64,000 bases of DNA from Oegoconia quadripuncta (taxonomy: Eukaryota > Arthropoda > Insecta > Lepidoptera > Autostichidae): contig OX438744.1 of NCBI GenBank assembly GCA_949316235.1, positions 26,709,578-26,773,577 on the forward strand, given 5' to 3'. The position numbers and the translations under genes are program-made. Positions within the stretch are counted from its first letter, which is position 1. Each line of letters starts with the position of its first letter. Shown here piece after piece: positions 42,401 to 54,467 of this stretch. The notes below the pieces were generated by a model. That model searched no databases, was not told where the DNA came from, and saw nothing but the letters and a program-made list of their open reading frames with translations.

Positions 42401-42451
42401 GATACCGCTCGCTAATTATATCGCTCATTATTATCATACAGGAAAATCGTG

Positions 42452-42457
42452 TTTATT
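42452..42457 (-). terminator. Candidate poly(A) signal of Nherf1
   Basis: AATAAA on the minus strand about 215 nt past the Nherf1 stop. A second is at about 42209-42214. Confidence 0.45.
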
Positions 42458-42670
42458 GCGAATCGAATCCGATCGGCGCGGGCGGCCCTGCGGCCGGCCC
42501 CGCTCGTGTACACTCGGGCGACGGCGACGCGACGTCGCGGGACGGCGCGCGAGTTGGCAACGGCGCCACCCGCAACCTTCGACCACACCATCACTGCCAT
42601 TATGTACACCATTACGATACGACGGCACGCGAGCGATGTCGCGCGCCCCGGGAGTCCGCCACTGACACAC

Positions 42671-43207
42671 TCACAGTTTCTTCACGATGTCGAACTTGGA
42701 CTTGAGGTCCATCGGCACCTTCTTCGGGTCCACCTTCTTCTTGGCGGCGAGCTGCGCGCGCATCTCCGCCGCCGTCATGTGCAGGTTGAGGGCGGGCGCG
42801 GGGGTGGCAGGGGCGGGGGCGGCAGCGGGGGGCGGCGAGTGACGCTCGTCGGTCCCGGAGCCTGCCGACTGCGCCGAGGCGGCGCGCTCGGGCGCGTCCA
42901 GGTCGGGCAGCGCGTCGCCGGGCGCGGGCGCGGCCACCAGCAGCTCGGCTTCGTCGGCGCGCTGCTTGATGCGCGCCACCACCTGCTTGTGCGTCTCCCC
43001 GGCGATGCTGTGCCCGTTCACCTCGAGGATGCGGTCGCCGCGCTTCAGCCCGGCCGCCTCCGCCGGCGAGCCCTCGTCCACCTTGCCTATGTACTGGCCC
43101 GGCTTGCCCTTCTCCGCGTGCAGGTTGAACCCGTACCCGTCGAAGTCGGGCACCTTCCGCACGTGGCAGAGCCGCGGCTCGGTGGCCGCCGACCCGTTCG
43201 CGGACAT
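42671..43207 (-). CDS. Nherf1: NHERF1/Sip1-type PDZ scaffold (Na+/H+ exchanger regulatory factor)
   Basis: In known homologues this is a cortical adaptor linking membrane proteins (via PDZ) to ezrin/moesin (via the C-terminal tail). Seen: 178 aa in a single exon. [19 protein letters not shown] leads into a PDZ domain (about residues 11-95) with carboxylate-binding loop GYGF (24-27), then [20 protein letters not shown] and [11 protein letters not shown] Pro/Ala-rich linker follows, then a C-terminal ERM-binding-like tail ending [17 protein letters not shown], much like the insect family end. There is one PDZ, as I recall for fly Sip1, versus two in vertebrate NHERF1. The ATG at 43207 is chosen because the PDZ follows at family spacing; the upstream in-frame ATG (43360) would add low-complexity GC-rich sequence only. 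An additional 5' coding exon cannot be excluded. Confidence 0.92.
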   Translation of the reverse strand: MSANGSAATEPRLCHVRKVPDFDGYGFNLHAEKGKPGQYIGKVDEGSPAEAAGLKRGDRILEVNGHSIAGETHKQVVARIKQRADEAELLVAAPAPGDALPDLDAPERAASAQSAGSGTDERHSPPPAAAPAPATPAPALNLHMTAAEMRAQLAAKKKVDPKKVPMDLKSKFDIVKKL

Positions 43208-43860
43208 GTTACACTGCTCGGTGCGGAGCGCGTGGCCGACGACGCGCGCGGGCAGAGACTGCGGCGCCCGCGGCCCGCGGCCCCTGCCCCACCCCCCTCG
43301 CCCCGCCTCGCCCCCCTCGCCCCGCCTCGCCCCCCCTCGCCCCGCCCGCGCCCGGCACACCTGCGGCGGCGGGGACAGGTACCGCGGGGCGGGGCGGGCG
43401 GGGCGGGACGGCCGCGCGCCGGAGCCTCTCCAGTGCAGACCGGGTCGCCGCTGAGGCGCGAAGTATCATCGCGAGTGTATAGTTCGGTTCACGTTGCACG
43501 TATCGCAGTCCGGAGCGCCGCACAAAGGGGTGAGTATCCCGGAGGGCGCGTGGGAGGGACGCGCCTCGCTAGCGAGCCTGTCGCCGCTGCGAGCCACATA
43601 TGCGCGAAAACGGGAACTCGAATCGGTGCCGTCGTTGGCTCGCGGATCAGCTGCCTTGTGTCCACGTTGATAGTGATTACCCCGGTGCCGTTCGGTGGGC
43701 TCCACGGTCCGATAGTGAGCCCCCGCGGTGTGGATGCTGACGTGCCACGGAGGGCCGGGAGGCGCGGGCGCAGGCGCGGGATGAGCCCCCGACGGCCGCT
43801 AGATGGCGCGCGGTCGCCGGTCGTTGCCCGCTCGCGCCACGGTTTCACACACAACATTAC
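43208..43860. promoter_or_regulatory. CpG-rich island upstream of Nherf1, with a plus-strand donor-like site
   Basis: Strongly GC/CpG-rich. On the plus strand CACAAAGGG is followed by GTGAGTATC (exon end 43529), a consensus donor, so a divergent plus-strand noncoding first exon is possible. Long ORFs across this block on both strands are composition artefacts. Confidence 0.4.
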
Positions 43861-44639
43861 GGTTCTAATAACATCTCAATCCTAATTAGATACTGATAAT
43901 TAAAAAGGTACTCGCTGTTGTGCTCATTTGGAACTCCATGTAGGCGGTACTGTTTCCTACCGACCCACTACGTGTAACGACTATTCTCGTGACACAAACA
44001 ACGTGGACGTACCGACCGTGAGATTGATACCGGTCACATTCCACTGATTATAATATAACGTGGGTAAAAGTTGTCTCGACCGAGCACATCCAGCTAAACC
44101 TCACACCAATGTAGGCCATCCTACAATCATATCACGTTTAAACTACGTATATATTAATTGAACTTAAATAGTATTATTACACTCGGACAAACGGATTGTA
44201 CTAGTTATTTTATCTGTGTAAACTGTTGTAAGTAAAAATATGAATTGTGTAAAAGTTCCCATTGTCGTACAGTATCAGTGCGCTTCATTCCGCGACCACG
44301 ACCTCGCGTGTGACCTCTCCAACCCCAGACTCAACCACTTTAGGGTTAAAACGGGGTTGTGGCGGAAACTTCGCTACGTCGTCATTGTCGCTGTCAAACT
44401 ATAAAGCATCAATTTACAAAATAGTTGCTCTACTCAAGTACACATTAACTGTGTCGAGTGTTCGTCGCACGACCTGCGGACACTCGTCGGGTGACGACTC
44501 AGTCACATGTCACAAGTACCTACTATGTGACTGATCTATTTATGTGGAAATTCAAAAACACTACGAAATGGAAAGTTGGGCGAGTTAGATAACGGTACAT
44601 TGATGGAAACATATTTGAATTATTTCAAACGCCTTTTTC
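43861..44639. other. Intergenic, no gene seen
   Basis: No recognisable gene or repeat. Confidence 0.4.
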
Positions 44640-45810
44640 GCCTTAAACCTGCAACTAGACTTGATCAGGTTGGAAGCGTATTGTATCAGTAATAAACTGG
44701 AATTAAATCACAACAAATGTTATACAATTTCCTTCACAAGGAAGCTTCACCCTTTTTCTTTTAATTATCAGCTTCATGGAAAATCCTTATTAAGAACAAA
44801 TTCTGTCAAAGACTTAGGGATTACTTTAGATTCAAAATTTATTTTCGACGAACACATTGAGACTATAACTCGTAGAGCCAATAGAACATTAGGATTCTTA
44901 TTCAGAATGTCTTACAATTTCAAATCTGTCAAAACTTTTAAAATACTCTATTGCACCTTGGTAAGAAGTCAAGTTGAATACTCATCACAAATCTGGAACC
45001 CAAGATATGATATCTATTGTACTCTAATTGAAAAAATTCAACGTAAATTTCTTCGTTTCCTAAATTACAAATTCAAGATCTTTACTACATCATATCTAGA
45101 TAGCTGTAAACGTCACCACATTTTGCCTCTGGAGCTGCGTCGTCACTCTGCCGACCTCATAACACTACACAGTATAACCTCAGGGAACCTAGATGCTCCT
45201 GAACTATTGTCTCTTATTAAACTGTGTGTTCCTGGCACTCGATCTAGACGGGACAATAACCTAAAGTTATACCTGCCAAAGACTTTTACCAACTATAGGC
45301 AAAATTCCTTTATCTGGCGAGTTTGCAAAAAATTTAATGAAGACTATTCTAAATTAATAGATCTATTCAATACAAACAAAAACAGACTTAAATCTTTTAT
45401 ATGCAGTATCTTTTTTGGCGACAATAACAAATAATGGCAATTTCTTTACATCTTTACATCTCTACTCATTTGGAATTTTATTTTTGTTCAATAATCATGC
45501 ATTGACTTAATTTAATTTAATTTGACTTAATTTAATTTAACTTAGTTTCTTCAATATTATGATTTTACTGTGGAATTACGAGTTTGCGTTGTTATCAATA
45601 TATATATATATATCCTTTACTTTCAAACTAAAGAACACTCTTAGTTACAATGCAATGCAATGCAAAACAATTTGGGCAATGTGTTCGCCCACAAACGCGT
45701 GCACAGGCGGAAACTTGTAATTGGCTCTGTCAGAACCGATTATTGTTATCCATAGCATTATTGTAGCTGTAAGTTTTCCAAAAATAAATAAAATAAAATA
45801 AAATAAAATT
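44640..45810 (+). mobile_element. 5'-truncated LINE with AAATA-type tail
   Basis: Starts inside the RT domain, contains the whole C-terminal ORF2 and a 3' UTR of about 350 nt, and ends in (AAATA)n at 45781-45810. The 3' 460 bp matches 2728-3187 almost perfectly, so the two copies are recent sisters. Confidence 0.9.
44649..45434 (+). CDS. LINE ORF2 C-terminal region (RT thumb and tail)
   Basis: Open without disablement from the truncation point: LQLDLIRLEAYCISNKLELN, then SVKDLGITLDSKFIFDEHIE, TRRANRTLGFLFRMSYNF, LVRSQVEYSSQIWNPRYD, and tail RRHSADLITLHSITSGNL, CVPGTRSRRDNNLKLYLP. These are conserved post-RT blocks of Jockey/CR1-superfamily LINEs. The catalytic RT core and endonuclease are absent. 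There is no ATG at the left edge; it is a fragment of a longer ORF. Confidence 0.88.
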   Translation: MQLDLIRLEAYCISNKLELNHNKCYTISFTRKLHPFSFNYQLHGKSLLRTNSVKDLGITLDSKFIFDEHIETITRRANRTLGFLFRMSYNFKSVKTFKILYCTLVRSQVEYSSQIWNPRYDIYCTLIEKIQRKFLRFLNYKFKIFTTSYLDSCKRHHILPLELRRHSADLITLHSITSGNLDAPELLSLIKLCVPGTRSRRDNNLKLYLPKTFTNYRQNSFIWRVCKKFNEDYSKLIDLFNTNKNRLKSFICSIFFGDNNK

Positions 45811-45842
45811 ATAGACCAATAACGAGTTGGTGCAAAGCACTC

Positions 45843-45932
45843 GTGATACATTCACTGACCGAAAACGCTTGACGAAGTTAAGCAACTGCGTGAATTCTGG
45901 TGTATTTGATTACTAGGGGAGGGTGCGTTGAA
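45843..45932 (+). pseudogene. 5S rRNA-like relic (tentative)
   Basis: GAAGTTAAGCAAC (45874-45886) exactly matches the conserved internal A-box core of animal 5S rRNA. Upstream GATACATTC and downstream GGTGTATTTGATTACTAGGG/GAGGGTG resemble the neighbouring 5S segments loosely. Too diverged to be a functional gene; chance or SINE3-type derivation is possible. Confidence 0.3.
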
Positions 45933-47394
45933 CAGTCTGCTAAGTTGAAAGCCAACTGCCGCGACACATTTATAAATCCATAAATAAAATTTTGTAATTA
46001 ATTAATCGTATCCTTTGTAATGAGAAATATTGATTATCTTTAATACTTTACTTTATTAGCAGAATTTTACACAAATAATAATAAATCTCTGCTTTCCAAA
46101 CAAGATCCCAACTTATACCTATTGAATGTTGCGAAATGTACGTATGTATGAATGTATGTTTGCTATCTCTTCACGTCTAAACGGCTGGATGGCTTTGGAT
46201 GAAATTTGGTTGGTAGAGAGATTAGGACCTGGATTAACATATAGGCTACTTTTTTTGGTGAACCGAATTTGATGATGATGATGAATGAAATGGTTCACGC
46301 GAACGAAGCCGCGGGCGACAGCTAGTAGATAAACTTCGATAAGAGATCTTATCTCAGAGATTTCAAATAAAATCAAACCGCATCCAAATCAGTTCACCCG
46401 TTTAAGAGCTATGGTGGCACACACACACATAGCGGTAAAACTTATAACACTACTTTTTTGCGTCAGGGGTTGAAAACAAAGAAACAGCTGAACATACAAC
46501 ATGCTCCTTTTTTGATTAAAGTTGGGTAATTATTATTAGCAGCAGTAGGGACGTAAGGCTGTTGATGGAGTTGCCACGAACTGCAGTAGTTACCTATAAT
46601 ATACATAGATAGTTGATTTAACTATGCGCCGGCGGCGGGCGGCGGGCGGCCGTCCCTCGCTGTACGCACGGCCATAGTTACAGAGAGGTCTGCTTACGTC
46701 GGTAGTGTTACGGGTGATGAGCAGTCGATTCTATTAATTACGTATTATGGGGGACTAGACAAAGAACGATAGCCACTCTCATACCGACGCGGGAGATTGA
46801 TGTGAAAGAGACACTTGTTTATTTGTAAACACTCGTGTCACTGCGCTGTAACACGTCGTTCGAGTGCCGACCGCGCGGCTTGCCACAACCAGCGATCTAG
46901 TGAACGATTCTTCATTATCAATCCTAACAATAATCCCAGACGAGCACGTGTGCGAGACAATCCCGATATTATTACAATAAATCTACTACTTTGTCTCGTG
47001 TTGTATCCCGTAAAGGGTTGATAACATCATTCTGTTGGACAGGGTAACGGTACCTGGGTACACAGTTGGGACATTCTTGATTCACCTCTCGGGTCAAATC
47101 TAACAAATTTTAAAAAACTACGTTATCGACCATAGTGTGGTTTATTAACCCCCGACGGAAAACGACGGGTGTGTAATTTGGCAGCGTTGTGTGTAGAAGG
47201 TAATGCCTGGTTCAATTTGAATGTGCGGCTTATATCGTCCATTTCGTCGATAAACCCCAGGTCGAGAGTAAAGTACATAATATATTGAGTCCTAGTTTAA
47301 ATAATTGTTTTTATTTTTTGGTGATTTGATTTAGGTAGTAATCTTCTTCTTTTCGAGTCAAGGCAAGTTTCAAATTATATTGGACCAAAACTTA
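45933..47394. other. Intergenic with RTE-derived repeat
   Basis: 46115-46325 is a minus-strand RTE-type repeat (TCTAAACGGCTGGATGGCTT; GAACGAAGCCGCGGGCGACA). The remainder contains no gene I can support. Confidence 0.5.
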
Positions 47395-47600
47395 GCCACT
47401 CAATTCAAATTCAAAAAAAGTTTTATTTCTTATAGAAAAACATTTCAAATCGTCATGACATACAATTATCGCTTATTCACAAGACAGACTCCCCAGTGAA
47501 GGACGAGCAAGAAACTTAGGGGTTGCTCTTTTTACCCGACTGTCGAAGGAAACTTTTTCTAACGGCCAGAATACAATTTATGACTCTAATAGCACTCAAC
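47395..47600 (-). mobile_element. LINE 3'-end fragment, relative of 17346-17530
   Basis: Shares AATTCAAATTCAAAAA, ACATACAATTATCGCTTATT, CCCCAGTGAAGGACGAGCAA and AATTTATGA with the LINE remnant at 17.35 kb. Confidence 0.7.
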
Positions 47601-48930
47601 CAACATGCAGCTGTCAGGTACACATAGTAAAGCCACTGATACTGTTCATTTGTAGTATATACCTAGTTATCAATGGGGGAATTGGTAGGTGGGAAGAGAT
47701 CAACACGCTTCACAGAGTGAGCTCAGTCGGTCGGACGTCAGCGAGATAACTCTGACGTAGAAGGTGATGTGCAGTCCATCTCCAACTCAAACGATTGAGA
47801 TATATTTTATTCGAACAGCAAGCGTTGTATTTTCACTTTAAATTCCCGGCGTCAACATTGTGTATTGTTTGCTTTCGTTATTGAGGAGTTACGGCAAGTA
47901 TCGAGTACGATATTGTAGCTCCTACAGTGCAGGGACAATGAATACATTATGATTGCACTAAGTATGACTGCACTATAATAACGTGGGCCCACTGTTAAAA
48001 GGAAAACATTGATACGTGACTGCCACGCCCCACTAGTGGTCACCCATCCATGCAAGGGCTAACCGACAGCGAATGCTCCTGCCCCACACATGCCTCAATG
48101 GACTGTTGCCATAGAGACAGGAGAGGGATTGCCCGCAACCGGTCGCACCACTCCACTAAGCCTCACCCGTGATTTCTAAAATTATAATGAGCTGGCTCCT
48201 CAGCTGTGCAGCCCGGTTGCTGATGTTGTAATGGTCGTTATAATATGTGTGTATGTTAATGCGCCCGCACCGTGTGCGCCCGCGCCGCCGGGAGAGAGCT
48301 CTCCGCCATCGATCCGTGTGAAAGTAATGAAAATATGAAATATGTTATGACGCAATAAAACATTTACTTCAAAATGCCGTTTATGTATCACCATCCACGA
48401 GCTAATCGATCGTTCAATGCGAGAATATAAACGCGCGTGTATATAACGTTGTCTATGGTTGTACGAGTAATATTTATGAAATTGCAAATAAAACTTAAGT
48501 TTTTCGAGGAACATCTTCTTTATGACATTAAAACTCAATGGGCTATTTTTAACCATTTGTTTCTGACTAGACTTTCGCCCGTGGCTCCGCCCGCCTGTAC
48601 TCACCTCATATGAAATTTCGAGATCGAAAGTACAAGTGCCAGGCCATCTCTGCACCAAAGTTTATCTCCTAGGGAACTCTAGTCGCTTGCGCATGTGTAG
48701 TCCTCAATCTCTAAATAGTAACAAACAAAGATCTAAACTACGCAACAGGTTTGATACTGTTTTCATTGTCATTTAGATAATATTTTCCGGAAGGTTTAGA
48801 TGATACTATATCCAAGTGATAGTTTATATTTTATTTTGAAATCCAAACGAATGAAAGCGGAGCTAGTTCATAAAATATGAATGGGATGTGAGACACACGC
48901 TTGCCAAATAATAACATCGATGTAAACAGA
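47601..48930. other. Intergenic, no gene seen
   Basis: Short RTE-like scrap at about 48572-48605 (CTTTCGCCCGTGGCTCCGCC). No supported ORF. Confidence 0.4.
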
Positions 48931-49176
48931 CGACCGATTGGTGTAGTGGATAGTGACCCTGTCAGCGAAACCAACGGTTGCGGGTTCGAATCTCGCGACG
49001 GGTAAATGTTTGTATGATGAATATGAACATTTATTCCTGAGTCATGGATGTTTATATAAATATTTATGTATGTTTATCCGTTATCTAGTATCCATAGCAC
49101 AAGCTTTGCTTAGTTTGGGACTAGATGATTGGTGTAAGTGTCCGAAATATAAAAAAAAAAAAAAAAAAAAAAAAAT
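48931..49176 (+). mobile_element. SINE family 2, full length, long A tail
   Basis: Near-identical to 4653-4890 through AGATGATTGGTGTAAGTG, ending in a 26-A tail. Confidence 0.9.
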
Positions 49177-51425
49177 GGTCAAAAGCAGTTAATTAAGAAC
49201 ACCACTATGTTGCAGTTTAGAATGAATATTCTTTCTGATGTGTGGATACTCTAAATCTGCGCAGACAGACGCGAAAGCCAGAGATGATTCGCTTAACTAG
49301 TCTTTATCGCCTCAACTGCCTATGTAAGGGTACTATTTGTCGATAGCACTGACCTGCAGCATCAATGACGTATGCCCTGACACCAGTACTCCTTCATTCA
49401 CTGGTAAGGTATAGTACTCTGACCTCACAGGAATAAATGAGTCGGTCCTATTTTACTTTTGCCTACTGTTAACAATAACAACTCTGTTAAACCAGTTATC
49501 ATTGTTTCAAATATTGAAGAGCTGTAGCGAAGAATGTGGAGGTACTTTAGACTATTATGACTATGTACTTTATACTTCGTATGTACTTAACAGTGACAAA
49601 ATACCATTCGTCACCGCTCCGCGTTTTCTACACCACTAAGCGTAGCTTAAGCGTGTAACGCATGGTAATGAGGATGAAGTAAAAGTTGGCTTAGTTTGGT
49701 CGAAGGGTGTCAAAGGGTGAAAGCGAACATACAGCCCGCTGGCCTCGGGAGATAATCGGTTTTCATTGAAGACCATTCGTTTTGTAACGAATTACAGAAA
49801 CCTTAGTGAAGGGATATACAATGCTCCGGCAGGAGTGGATCACACGGCGCTGCACCGACCGAGTCGGCCGCAGGCTCGCAGACGACATAGGTACTCTAAT
49901 GTCATCAGTGTCGAGTGTGTGCTGTAGACACAACGCCCACGTCATCGGAATTTAGTTCCGGCAACGCGAGGAGATGCGGGGGAGGGGGGATAGTTCGCGC
50001 GCATTCCACACGGAGTGGCGTGTGTGTGCGTGAGGCGCATAGTGAGGTGACACACACGCGGCAAGCGGTTAGGGGGGGGGGGGGGGGGGGGTTTGTGATT
50101 ATCGCGCGCGTTATCAGCACCTTATCGCCGCGGTGTCGCAAACGTGCGCGTTTGATATTATAAGCCACGACTATAAAACAACTGTAAGTGGCTCAAGAAA
50201 AATTCCATATCGATACTGTTGGTTAGCGTCGTGTCGGCGTCGGCCGGCAAGGGCTTCAGGGCGCCACGCTCCGGGGTCGCCACGGAGACTGTCTGATGTA
50301 GATGTGGCTCTCGCCCCGTGTGAGTCACGCGCGGTGACGCGACGGCCGCCCGCTCGGCGCAGGCGCGGCCGCTGTGCTGCATCCACCATGATTTATTAAT
50401 AGTTTTCTTTAAATGCACTAAGGGTTCACACTTCACTTCAGTCTGAAGTTGAAGCCGAAGGTAAAAACGTGCAACTGACTATCTTACTCCATTCTTATCA
50501 TCTGTATACCTTATGTGGTTTTCTTTGACCCGACAGAGGCTTTTCTTAAATATCATTAATACCTAGTAGGCGGCCAAAGTTCCTATGACATACAGACTAA
50601 CTGACATGGCGAAACTATGACGGTTCCGTTTTCAACCTTGACTACGGAAACCTAAGAAGTTCCGAGTTCTCTGACCACCCCTGTTAATAACTGCCCATGC
50701 TTTCATTATTTATTTGTCGCACTATTAAGTATTACGTATGAGACTATACTCTACTGCTTTATCACACATTCCTTTTTTATCTTAATCTAAGAACGTGGTT
50801 ATATTTTTACAACGCAATGTGATACTTTCAAATTGTCGCATACCTAATGGATAAGTGAATACAAACATCTGCAGTCGACACCAACCAAGTCAAACGTTCG
50901 GTAAGATTTCATACAAATTGAGCGAGTTCTAATTTGACCGTCAAGTTAATCTTGGCCCTTTACGACCTTGAGGCCATCGTGAATGTACGGGCAAAATCTT
51001 CCAATGGACTTCTATCTATAATCTATTGGTGTTTTGTGATGTGCTGTCGAGTGCACACCGCGTGAAGGCGCGCGCTGCCAACGCACTGCATTCCTACGCC
51101 GATGAGAGGGCGACCTCGACCTGGCTCTTACCACATGCAGTACCTACACTTCTATTTATCGGAGGAGCTTTTAAGACATTATAATATCCTTGTTCTATAA
51201 TATGGAACGAGTATTAGAGCATTATCTCTCATTAAAATTGTGAGTTGATGACACACACAACGTACCGCGCGGCCCTTGGTACAGCATCGCCTGTGGACAC
51301 GTTGAAGTAATTAGGCAAGAGTCGCCTTGGAACAAATAATCGACTTCAAATCTTCAAGGTTTAATTTTGCCTCACAAATAACAAAGATATGCTGTAAAAT
51401 CTACAATGTACAGTCGTTTATAAAT
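49177..51425. other. Intergenic, no gene seen; G homopolymer and GC patch
   Basis: A run of about 21 G at 50071-50091. 50220-50385 is GC-rich (includes TGAGTCA at 50321-50327) without a recognisable protein. Confidence 0.4.
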
Positions 51426-51429
51426 TATT

Positions 51430-51670
51430 AGCCTTTTCTAAGTCGATTAAAAAGGAAGGGGTCTTCAAAAGCAGGGTGAATAGGCATCTACTGAGATCGC
51501 GTGCTTCATCTTCGGCCACATCGTCACTTCAGGTGAGATTGTGGTCAAAAGCGTATCCAGTTAACCTAAAAAAGGGGCAATTTGCAACAGGATTTGTTTG
51601 TAAACGTACCAGAGCTACCAGGAAAACAAGAGAGTATAGGACAGGGATGGTGAAACTTATTTCATGAAAG
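51430..51670 (+). pseudogene. LINE ORF C-terminal fragment
   Basis: KKEGVFKSRVNRHLLRSRAS then SSLQVRLWSKAYPVN resembles the C-terminal end of LINE ORF2 (FKxxVNRxLL type). A more degraded relative may lie at 52150-52370 (GFPRIL..WDL; same GAGGTCGTGGTCAAACGCGT stretch). Confidence 0.45.
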
Positions 51671-52910
51671 GATATAGAAAAGTAGAAAATTAGCGGGGAG
51701 CCTTAACTACCTCAAAAAATCCATTTTGTTTTGAATTTTTATGATAAATGATAAAGTTAGAAACCTTTAAAACAATAACTTTTATTTAAAAGCCCTGCGA
51801 TGTCTAAGACTTATGCAGGTGGGAGCTGCTATGATGTTACTTTTAATAGGGACTAAAGGTGGTCGTCAGTTAGCCTACTTCTAAGGCAGTTCTTTCATGT
51901 CTTCAAGAGACATTGTCGAACCACATTAAAGTCCTTCGCGGGCTGGAGTTGGCACGCGAACCGTACTTTGTCCACCCCTGGTATAGACAGTAGGGAGCTT
52001 TGCTCCAGACTCACGTGGACTCTCGTGAAGAGGTAACCTACGAATACGGTACCGACAAAAAAAAAATCCACAACATATAACAAAGTTCAGTAACGGACAT
52101 TGACCACCGTCACAACGTCGCGTCTCTGTCAGTTCTCTAAGTAGTGCATGAGATTATTCCACAATCGGCTTTCCACGCGGTGAGGGTGATACCGAGCATT
52201 CGCACTAAGCATTTCGCTTTTCCCTTCATAATACGGACTGCTAAGGCATAGAACTCCCTGAATGCCGGGGCGTCTGGGTTTCCCCGAATCTTATAATCTT
52301 GGGATCTCTAATTTTAGTGTGAATAGACACTTTCCTGAGGTCGTGGTCAAACGCGTGTCCAGTCCTTTAAAAAAGAATAAATTTCAAGACAGAATTATAG
52401 ACTAGATTGCTCCACTGACTGCATTGAAAGAGGAAGTCCAGTCCGAGGTCAGGCACTACTTTGATCAATGGACCCATAATAACGATGCACCGACTTACTT
52501 CATCAGCTACTATTACTATGACATTAATACTAAACCGGCTCCTGACGGGCGCAGGCGTCAGTGACGCCACTCCGTCTCTCTTAACTTTCTAAAATTAGAC
52601 CCGTTTGATGTTGTACGTAGGACAAGAAAGCTCTAGTGTGTACTTGTCTAATTGTATAACTGTATTGTAAACTACTCAGTACATAATAGGTCAGTGTCGA
52701 GGGTTGGATGTTAACTATGGAAGCAATCAAAGGGTTTAGATATATCGGCTGTAGTTTATGAAACACGTGTGCAGCAGATACTCTCGGTAGTTAAAGTGCG
52801 TGTCAGTGAGCAGTATTCGGCGGTGAAGAAAAGTGCCAACCAATTGAGGTAAATGCGTATTACAATGATGTGGCATTACACTTTAGAATTTGCTTCAGTA
52901 GCTTATAGAG

Positions 52911-53075
52911 GTCGAGGGTTCGATTACCAGCGGGTACATGTTTATTACTAGCTTTGGTCAGTGGTAGGGCATTTTTAAATGCCAGCAACACCATCTTTTA
53001 AGTCTACCGCCAACCAGCAATGTTGATAGCATTGTTGTGTTCTGGCGGTTTAAGATAAGATAATCACTTCCCCAG
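52911..53075 (+). mobile_element. SINE family 1, diverged partial copy
   Basis: B-box remnant GAGGGTTCGATTACC, then GGTAGGGCATTTTTAAATG, CCGCCAACCAGCAATGTTGA and AAGATAAGATAATCACTTCC. Confidence 0.75.
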
Positions 53076-53902
53076 TTAAGTTAAATTGTTTTATATTTAT
53101 TTTCTTTCTTTTGTATAACAAGCAAATAATAAGGTGTTATACTATAAAATGCCTTACGACTGTGTGAGGGAGACGTGCGGAGCGTCTTTTGCTACGTGAA
53201 TAGCCGCCCTACGAAAGACATCAATGGGAGCTCCCTCGGGACGCGCCGATACTACAGGGATTGTATGACGTAGGTCAGCTACTCTTGGGTACTTTATATG
53301 AGTTTCTTACTTTCGGCTCCCCGGTAAGAGTATAAGGCTGTACAAAGTGTAAGGAAGGTCGATGCAAAGCCTTATCTTATGGGGGAGATAGTTGTAGTAA
53401 TTTGGGACATTTGCAATAATTAAATAAAAAATGTTATTAAAAAATAACAAAATGATTTCTAATAATGTCAATTGTAATGTATACACATTGTTGTGTTTTA
53501 AGTAGTGAATAAACTATTTTCTTTCTTCTTTACATTCATAAGTCAAACTTAGTTTAACACATAATTTTACTTCATTCGAGTTTGTGCTCTAATACAAATA
53601 ATAATAACAGGGAAAATTGAATGACAGAGAGTACAATGTATGCTTGCTAAGGGTAGAAATGAGCGGACAATGCTGCACCGACAACTCATGTGTAATGATG
53701 ATGTTCATTGGTACAGTTGTGCAATATTGTTATTGTAATTGTCGACACAATTAGTAATCGACGATTGCTAATCGTTATCAAATACATTTCTATTTAAATA
53801 TCGTGAAGGTATTTGATTGTCCGTCGATAAGCCGCGCTGCTGTTGCGGCGTCATACGTGACCAGTTATGCCTACATAATATAATTATAACGCAGGCGGAT
53901 CG

Positions 53903-54467
53903 TTGAATTAGCCATTTCATGAAATGCCTAGGTGGATATATATGGCGGATATTTCCTACATTATTGTAAATTATGCTAACTAGTGTGGAGCCCTCCTTCG
54001 TGGGGCCCCACTGCCTGGGGCTTCTCGGTAATATTAAAAGCTACCAAAACAACTCCCTCTGAGCACCACAGTTTCCAATAAGGTACCGCAGGGTCCATGG
54101 CTCAATGTACACATCATAGGGTTTACGAACGGGAAGTTGCGGGTTCGATCCCCAGCGTGGTACATGTTTAGTACTTGGTTTGGTTTGTGGTAGGGCATTT
54201 TAAATGTCCGCCTGGCTAGCTAACCATATTATCTAAGTCCACCGCCAAACAGCAATGTTAATAGCATTGTTGTGTTCCGGTTGTCAGAGATAAGATATCC
54301 AGTGCCACAAATGAGATGGGGTTTCCTGGACAGTACGTTTCCACATTCGGCCTCATCTTCACTTAACATCAGGTGTGATTGAGGCCAACTGCTAATTAAA
54401 AAAAATGTAGAAATTATCCGCCATACTTAATCATCTATTTAGGTATTTCATAAAATGGCTAATTCAA
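53903..54467. mobile_element. TIR element split by SINE family 1
   Basis: Arms TTGAATTAGCCATTTCATGA...ATGGCGGATATTTC against the complement ending ATTTCATAAAATGGCTAATTCAA. The SINE at 54086-54405 lies inside it. Confidence 0.82.
54086..54405 (+). mobile_element. SINE family 1, near full length, nested
   Basis: GTCCATGGCTCAATGTACAC head, GCGGGTTCGATCCCCAGCGT B box, ATCAGGTGTGATTGAGGCCA end and an A run. Confidence 0.87.

Noticed and set aside
42449..43885. 478-aa plus-strand ORF across the Nherf1 island
   Set aside because: Antisense of the Nherf1 exon and its CpG-rich flank. Low-complexity Arg/Ala/Pro, no start context or family match.
48200..48658. 152-aa minus-strand ORF
   Set aside because: No domain or composition signal; crosses RTE-like repeat scraps.
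50071..50091. G homopolymer (and C runs at 31060 and 58899) as functional G-quadruplex regulators
   Set aside because: Homopolymer G/C runs are prone to slippage and assembly error, and no promoter or gene adjoins them.
49905..50436. Overlapping ORFs in the GC-rich stretch as a host exon
   Set aside because: No recognisable protein, no consistent splice sites; frames on both strands are equally open.
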